Below are positions 6,679 through 8,761 of a stretch of DNA of 8,761 nt, piece after piece. The notes beneath the pieces were generated by a model. That model worked only from the letters and a program-made list of their open reading frames with translations. It made no database searches and had not been told where the DNA came from. Each line of letters starts with the position of its first letter. Position 1 is the first letter of the stretch. The position numbers and the translations under genes were made by a program. Source of the DNA: Heritagella sp051881655 (lineage in GTDB: Bacteria; Bacillota; Clostridia; Oscillospirales; Acutalibacteraceae); contig JBJEQH010000176.1 of the NCBI GenBank assembly GCA_051881655.1, positions 1 to 8,761 of the forward strand, given 5' to 3'.

Positions 6679-7497
6679 TCAATCCGATCCGTTTTCCCGA
6701 TAGGTTACATATTCTTCCAGACACATGGACAGTTCCCGCATACGCTGGGCATTCTTCACACCCACATACCGCAGGCAGGTGGGGTCAAACTCATGGTTGG
6801 TGATAACCTCGCTTCCCTCGGGATAGCGGAAAACAAATCCGTAATCCGCCGCATTCCGAACCAGAAAACTGTAGGCCTTTGTCTTTTGAAAACTCTCTTC
6901 TTCGCCGCCGGCCTCTCCCACCTGGAAAGAAAGGCCCGTCTGCATTTCACTGCAGCCCCCCTTGGGTACGGTCTTTTCCGCCTGGCGTTCGGCCATCACA
7001 CGGGAATATCCCTTATCCTTCACCAGACGCTCCACTTCCTGCTGGTACAGGGCATCCTGCTCCTGTGGACTGATATAACCGCCGGTTATCTGCAGCGGGC
7101 AGCCCGCTTCCTCTGCCGCCTGCAGCAGTTCTGTCAGGGCAGGGATCATTTTTTCCTCCAGCTTTACGCCCTCATATTCCACCAGCTGGGGCTGTTCTTC
7201 CTCTTCCAGAGGATCCTCCGGCGCACACAGCTTTAAGCAGAAGCTGTCCGGATAGACGGGAAGTCCCTCCTCCGGTTCGGTACTGCTGCTCTCTTCCCCG
7301 CCGGAGCTCTCCAGTACGCTTCCGCCCTGTGAGAGCTGATGAATCTGCGAGTAGGCATACCACACCCCCACGCCGGTTACCAGAACCAGCAGGGCAAAAA
7401 CCAAAATCATCAGCAGACGGATATGCTTAATCTGCTCATCGGCGTGCCAACTGGGCTTGGCGTGTTCAATCCGGTTTTTCCTTTTCTTTCCCGGCAC
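6679..7497 (-). CDS. Membrane-anchored VanY-fold protein lacking the zinc site (probable pseudoenzyme)
   Basis: A 272-residue protein with a basic N-terminus, one transmembrane helix (about 27-47) in N-in orientation, a Ser/Glu-rich linker (58-80) and an extracytoplasmic domain of the M15B D-Ala-D-Ala carboxypeptidase (VanY) type. Matching blocks are ITGGYISPQEQDALYQQ (137-153), SEMQTGLSFQV (183-193), NAADYGFVFRYPEGSE (215-230) and DPTCLRYVG (238-246). The active site is gone. The usual S-x-H-x-TG-x-x-x-D has Met185 and Gln192 in place of His and Asp, and the usual EPWH is Asp238-Pro-Thr240-Cys241. The fold-defining residues stay intact, so this looks like an inactive relative that binds peptidoglycan or a partner, not decay. 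Six cysteines (87, 91, 133, 182, 241, 259) face the outside; 182 and 241 flank the former metal site. The start is GTG at 7497 with AGGAGG 7 nt upstream. It has its own promoter at 7547-7575 and shares the strand with rpmE. Confidence 0.85.
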   Translation of the reverse strand: MPGKKRKNRIEHAKPSWHADEQIKHIRLLMILVFALLVLVTGVGVWYAYSQIHQLSQGGSVLESSGGEESSSTEPEEGLPVYPDSFCLKLCAPEDPLEEEEQPQLVEYEGVKLEEKMIPALTELLQAAEEAGCPLQITGGYISPQEQDALYQQEVERLVKDKGYSRVMAERQAEKTVPKGGCSEMQTGLSFQVGEAGGEEESFQKTKAYSFLVRNAADYGFVFRYPEGSEVITNHEFDPTCLRYVGVKNAQRMRELSMCLEEYVTYRENGSD

Positions 7498-7517
7498 AGT
7501 TTTCCCTCCTTTTTCTT

Positions 7518-7534
7518 CCGGGACCTTTTCCCGG
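7518..7534 (-). other. 5'-end hairpin in the VanY-like gene leader
   Basis: CCGGGA and TCCCGG form a 6-bp stem around a 5-nt loop. It starts about 6 nt from the predicted 5' end of the transcript, just before the ribosome binding site. A stem at the very 5' end commonly stabilises mRNA. The sequence is similar to the stem in the rpoB leader (1868-1894). Confidence 0.4.
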
Positions 7535-7546
7535 TACTTTTTGTTT

Positions 7547-7575
7547 ATTTTAGTACGATTTCGCCGCTAATTCAA
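7547..7575 (-). promoter_or_regulatory. Promoter of the VanY-like gene (sigma-A type)
   Basis: On the minus strand TTGAAT (7575-7570), a 17-bp spacer and TAAAAT (7552-7547). The start point is expected near 7540, giving a leader of about 43 nt. The promoter lies inside the small ORF at 7550-7618, whose TAA is part of the -10 box. Confidence 0.7.
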
Positions 7576-7618
7576 CCCGTTTTCCTTTTTCTTCATAAAA
7601 TCCCGCTTTTCCTTTCAT
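7550..7618 (-). CDS. Candidate small protein of 22 residues, unknown function
   Basis: ATG at 7618 is preceded by a full AAAGGAG (7633-7627) with 8-nt spacing, as good as the site of any gene here. The frame encodes MKGKAGFYEEKG followed by KRVELAAKSY, then TAA. The product is small, soluble and charged, with six Lys, one Arg and three Glu, and no membrane segment. I do not recognise it. Codons are richer in A and T at the third position than in the neighbouring genes. It precedes the VanY-like gene on the same strand and overlaps that gene's promoter. A promoter of its own is not clear. The alternative is chance, since an SD-like AAGGAG and a short frame can occur in A+T-rich intergenic DNA. 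Confidence 0.4.
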   Translation of the reverse strand: MKGKAGFYEEKGKRVELAAKSY

Positions 7619-7649
7619 ACAGTAAGCTCCTTTGGAGACCTGTACCGAA

Positions 7650-7675
7650 TTTCTGTTTTTACAGAAAACTTTTTT
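7650..7675 (+). terminator. A+T-rich terminator-like hairpin upstream of the pyk promoter
   Basis: TTTCTGT and ACAGAAA form a 7-bp stem around TTTT, followed by AC and six Ts (7670-7675). The stem is weak. It lies just before the pyk -35 box and could block plus-strand transcription entering from the left. On the minus strand it would sit upstream of the small ORF at 7550-7618. Confidence 0.35.
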
Positions 7676-7681
7676 CCCTTC

Positions 7682-7710
7682 TTGCAGGAATCCGTAAAGT
7701 TCGATATACT
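7682..7710 (+). promoter_or_regulatory. pyk promoter (sigma-A type)
   Basis: TTGCAG (7682-7687), a 17-bp spacer and TATACT (7705-7710). The start point is expected near 7717, giving a leader of about 80 nt. A perfect TATAAT at 7716-7721 has no matching -35 and is less likely. Confidence 0.65.
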
Positions 7711-7727
7711 TATTCTATAATCCAATC

Positions 7728-7749
7728 TTGTGCGATTCTGTCAGCACAA
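7728..7749 (+). promoter_or_regulatory. Inverted repeat in the pyk leader
   Basis: TTGTGC and GCACAA form a perfect 6-bp inverted repeat around 10 nt, about 10 nt into the predicted pyk transcript. It could be an operator for a glycolytic or redox regulator. It does not match the catabolite-repression (cre) consensus and has wider spacing than a Rex site. Confidence 0.3.
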
Positions 7750-7799
7750 TCATAGAAAATACCGCCCTATTCGATAAAAAACAGAAAGGAATGCTTTTT

Positions 7800-8761
7800 A
7801 TGCGAAAAACAAAAATCATCTGTACACTGGGCCCCGCAACCGATCAGGACGGCATCCTGCGCCTTTTGGCAGAAGCGGGTATGAATGTGGCGCGGCTGAA
7901 CTTTTCCCACGGCACCCACGAACAGCAAAAGAAACGGGTTGATGCGGTAAAGGCCATCCGGGAGGAGCTGAATTTGCCCATTGCCCTCCTGTTGGACACC
8001 AAGGGGCCGGAGATCCGCCTGACAGAATTTGAAAAAAAGCAGGTCCACCTGAAAGCCGGGGACCAGTTTGTTCTGACCACCCGGGATGTGATCGGTGATG
8101 AAACCACCGCCGGCATCACCTTTGCCGGGCTTCCGGCGGATGTCTCCCCCGGAACGCGGATTCTGATTGACGATGGCCTGATCGAATTGCGCGTGGAATT
8201 CTGCACAAAAACGGATATCACCTGTACGGTGGTAAACGGCGGGCCGGTTTCCGCCCACAAGGGAATCAATGTTCCGGGGGTCACCCTCTCCCTCCCCTTT
8301 ATCAGTGAGCGGGACCGCGAGGACCTGGCTTTCGGCGTGGAGCAGGGGTTTGATTATGTGGCCGCCTCCTTTACCCGTTCTGCCAACGATATCCATAAAA
8401 TGCGCACCCTTCTGAAAAAGCTGGGTGGCGAGCACATCCGGATCATCGCCAAGATTGAGAACGCCGAGGGTGTGGAGAACATCGACTCCATTCTGCAGGC
8501 CGCCGACGGCGTCATGGTGGCCCGCGGCGATCTGGGCGTGGAAATTCCCCTGGAGGAAATCCCCGTTATCCAGAAAAAACTGATCGACAAAACCCGCAGT
8601 GCCGGTAAGCAGGTCGTCACCGCTACCCAGATGCTCGATTCCATGATCCACAATCCCCGGCCCACCCGTGCGGAATCCACGGACGTTGCCAATGCGATTT
8701 ATGACGGGACGAGTGCCATCATGCTCTCAGGAGAAACGGCCGCCGGTGATTATCCGGTGCA
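7800..8761 (+). CDS. pyk: Pyruvate kinase (5' part, runs off the right edge)
   Basis: Converts phosphoenolpyruvate and ADP to pyruvate and ATP, the last step of glycolysis, in the cytoplasm. The window shows 320 codons of a protein usually 470-590 long, covering most of the catalytic part. It opens MRKTKIICTLGPAT and has ARLNFSHGTHEQ (31-42) and DTKGPEIR (66-73). The B domain spans about 74-160. Then come IIAKIENAEGVENIDSI (215-231; catalytic Lys218, metal ligand Glu220), MVARGDLGVEIP (239-250; metal ligand Asp244), ATQMLDSMI (275-283; Thr276) and the SGETAAGDYPV block (310-320). All key residues are present. Two in-frame ATGs exist: AAAGGA abuts the one at 7791 and is 9 nt from the one at 7800, so 7800 is the start. 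It is transcribed away from the VanY-like gene from its own promoter. Confidence 0.98.
   Translation, partial: MRKTKIICTLGPATDQDGILRLLAEAGMNVARLNFSHGTHEQQKKRVDAVKAIREELNLPIALLLDTKGPEIRLTEFEKKQVHLKAGDQFVLTTRDVIGDETTAGITFAGLPADVSPGTRILIDDGLIELRVEFCTKTDITCTVVNGGPVSAHKGINVPGVTLSLPFISERDREDLAFGVEQGFDYVAASFTRSANDIHKMRTLLKKLGGEHIRIIAKIENAEGVENIDSILQAADGVMVARGDLGVEIPLEEIPVIQKKLIDKTRSAGKQVVTATQMLDSMIHNPRPTRAESTDVANAIYDGTSAIMLSGETAAGDYPV

Noticed and set aside
7576..7681. T-box or riboswitch leader for pyk
   Set aside because: The pyk promoter lies to the right of this stretch and I see no T-box or known riboswitch signature; only a weak A+T-rich hairpin is present.
7767..8651. 294-codon minus-strand open frame
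   Set aside because: Antisense shadow of pyk, whose plus-strand motifs are complete through position 8761.

Overview
This window comes from the core chromosome of a low-to-moderate G+C Gram-positive bacterium, most likely an anaerobic Clostridia member of the Oscillospirales/Ruminococcaceae type. The evidence is the Firmicutes-type RpoB and SigA sequences, consensus sigma-A promoters with 17-bp spacers, strong AGGAGG-like ribosome binding sites, GTG and TTG starts, and a zinc-type L31 protein. The taxonomic placement below phylum is inference. No mobile element, CRISPR array, tRNA or rRNA was seen.

Layout. Positions 1-1793 (minus) hold the 5' 597 codons of rpoB. Its own consensus promoter is near 2000, and the leader is about 190 nt long. 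Positions 1794-2265 are non-coding and rich in hairpins. Positions 2266-6275 (minus) carry a compact cluster transcribed in the order yigZ, dnaG, sigA, rrf2, which ends in a strong intrinsic terminator at 2235-2260. Positions 6379-6582 hold rpmE (L31) with its own promoter and terminator. Positions 6679-7497 hold a membrane-anchored VanY-fold protein that has lost every zinc ligand and the catalytic glutamate. A divergent intergenic region (7498-7799) holds promoters for both sides and a candidate 22-codon small gene. From 7800 to the right edge (plus) is the first 320 codons of pyk (pyruvate kinase).

How the genes work together. Most are housekeeping genes for information flow: core RNA polymerase beta subunit, primary sigma factor, primase and a ribosomal protein. 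The dnaG-sigA pair is the classic macromolecular synthesis operon. Here it is preceded by yigZ and followed by an Rrf2-family regulator with an Fe-S-type cysteine cluster. rpoB follows that terminator instead of rplL, so sigma factor and core polymerase genes are neighbours and rpoB has been separated from its usual ribosomal protein operon.

The points most worth a second look are the inactivated VanY-like protein, the unusual rpoB leader (palindromic promoter, stable hairpin, four-codon minicistron carrying the best ribosome binding site), the redox-type regulator attached to the dnaG-sigA operon, and the small ORF at 7550-7618. I did not find a clear, wholly new multi-gene system.
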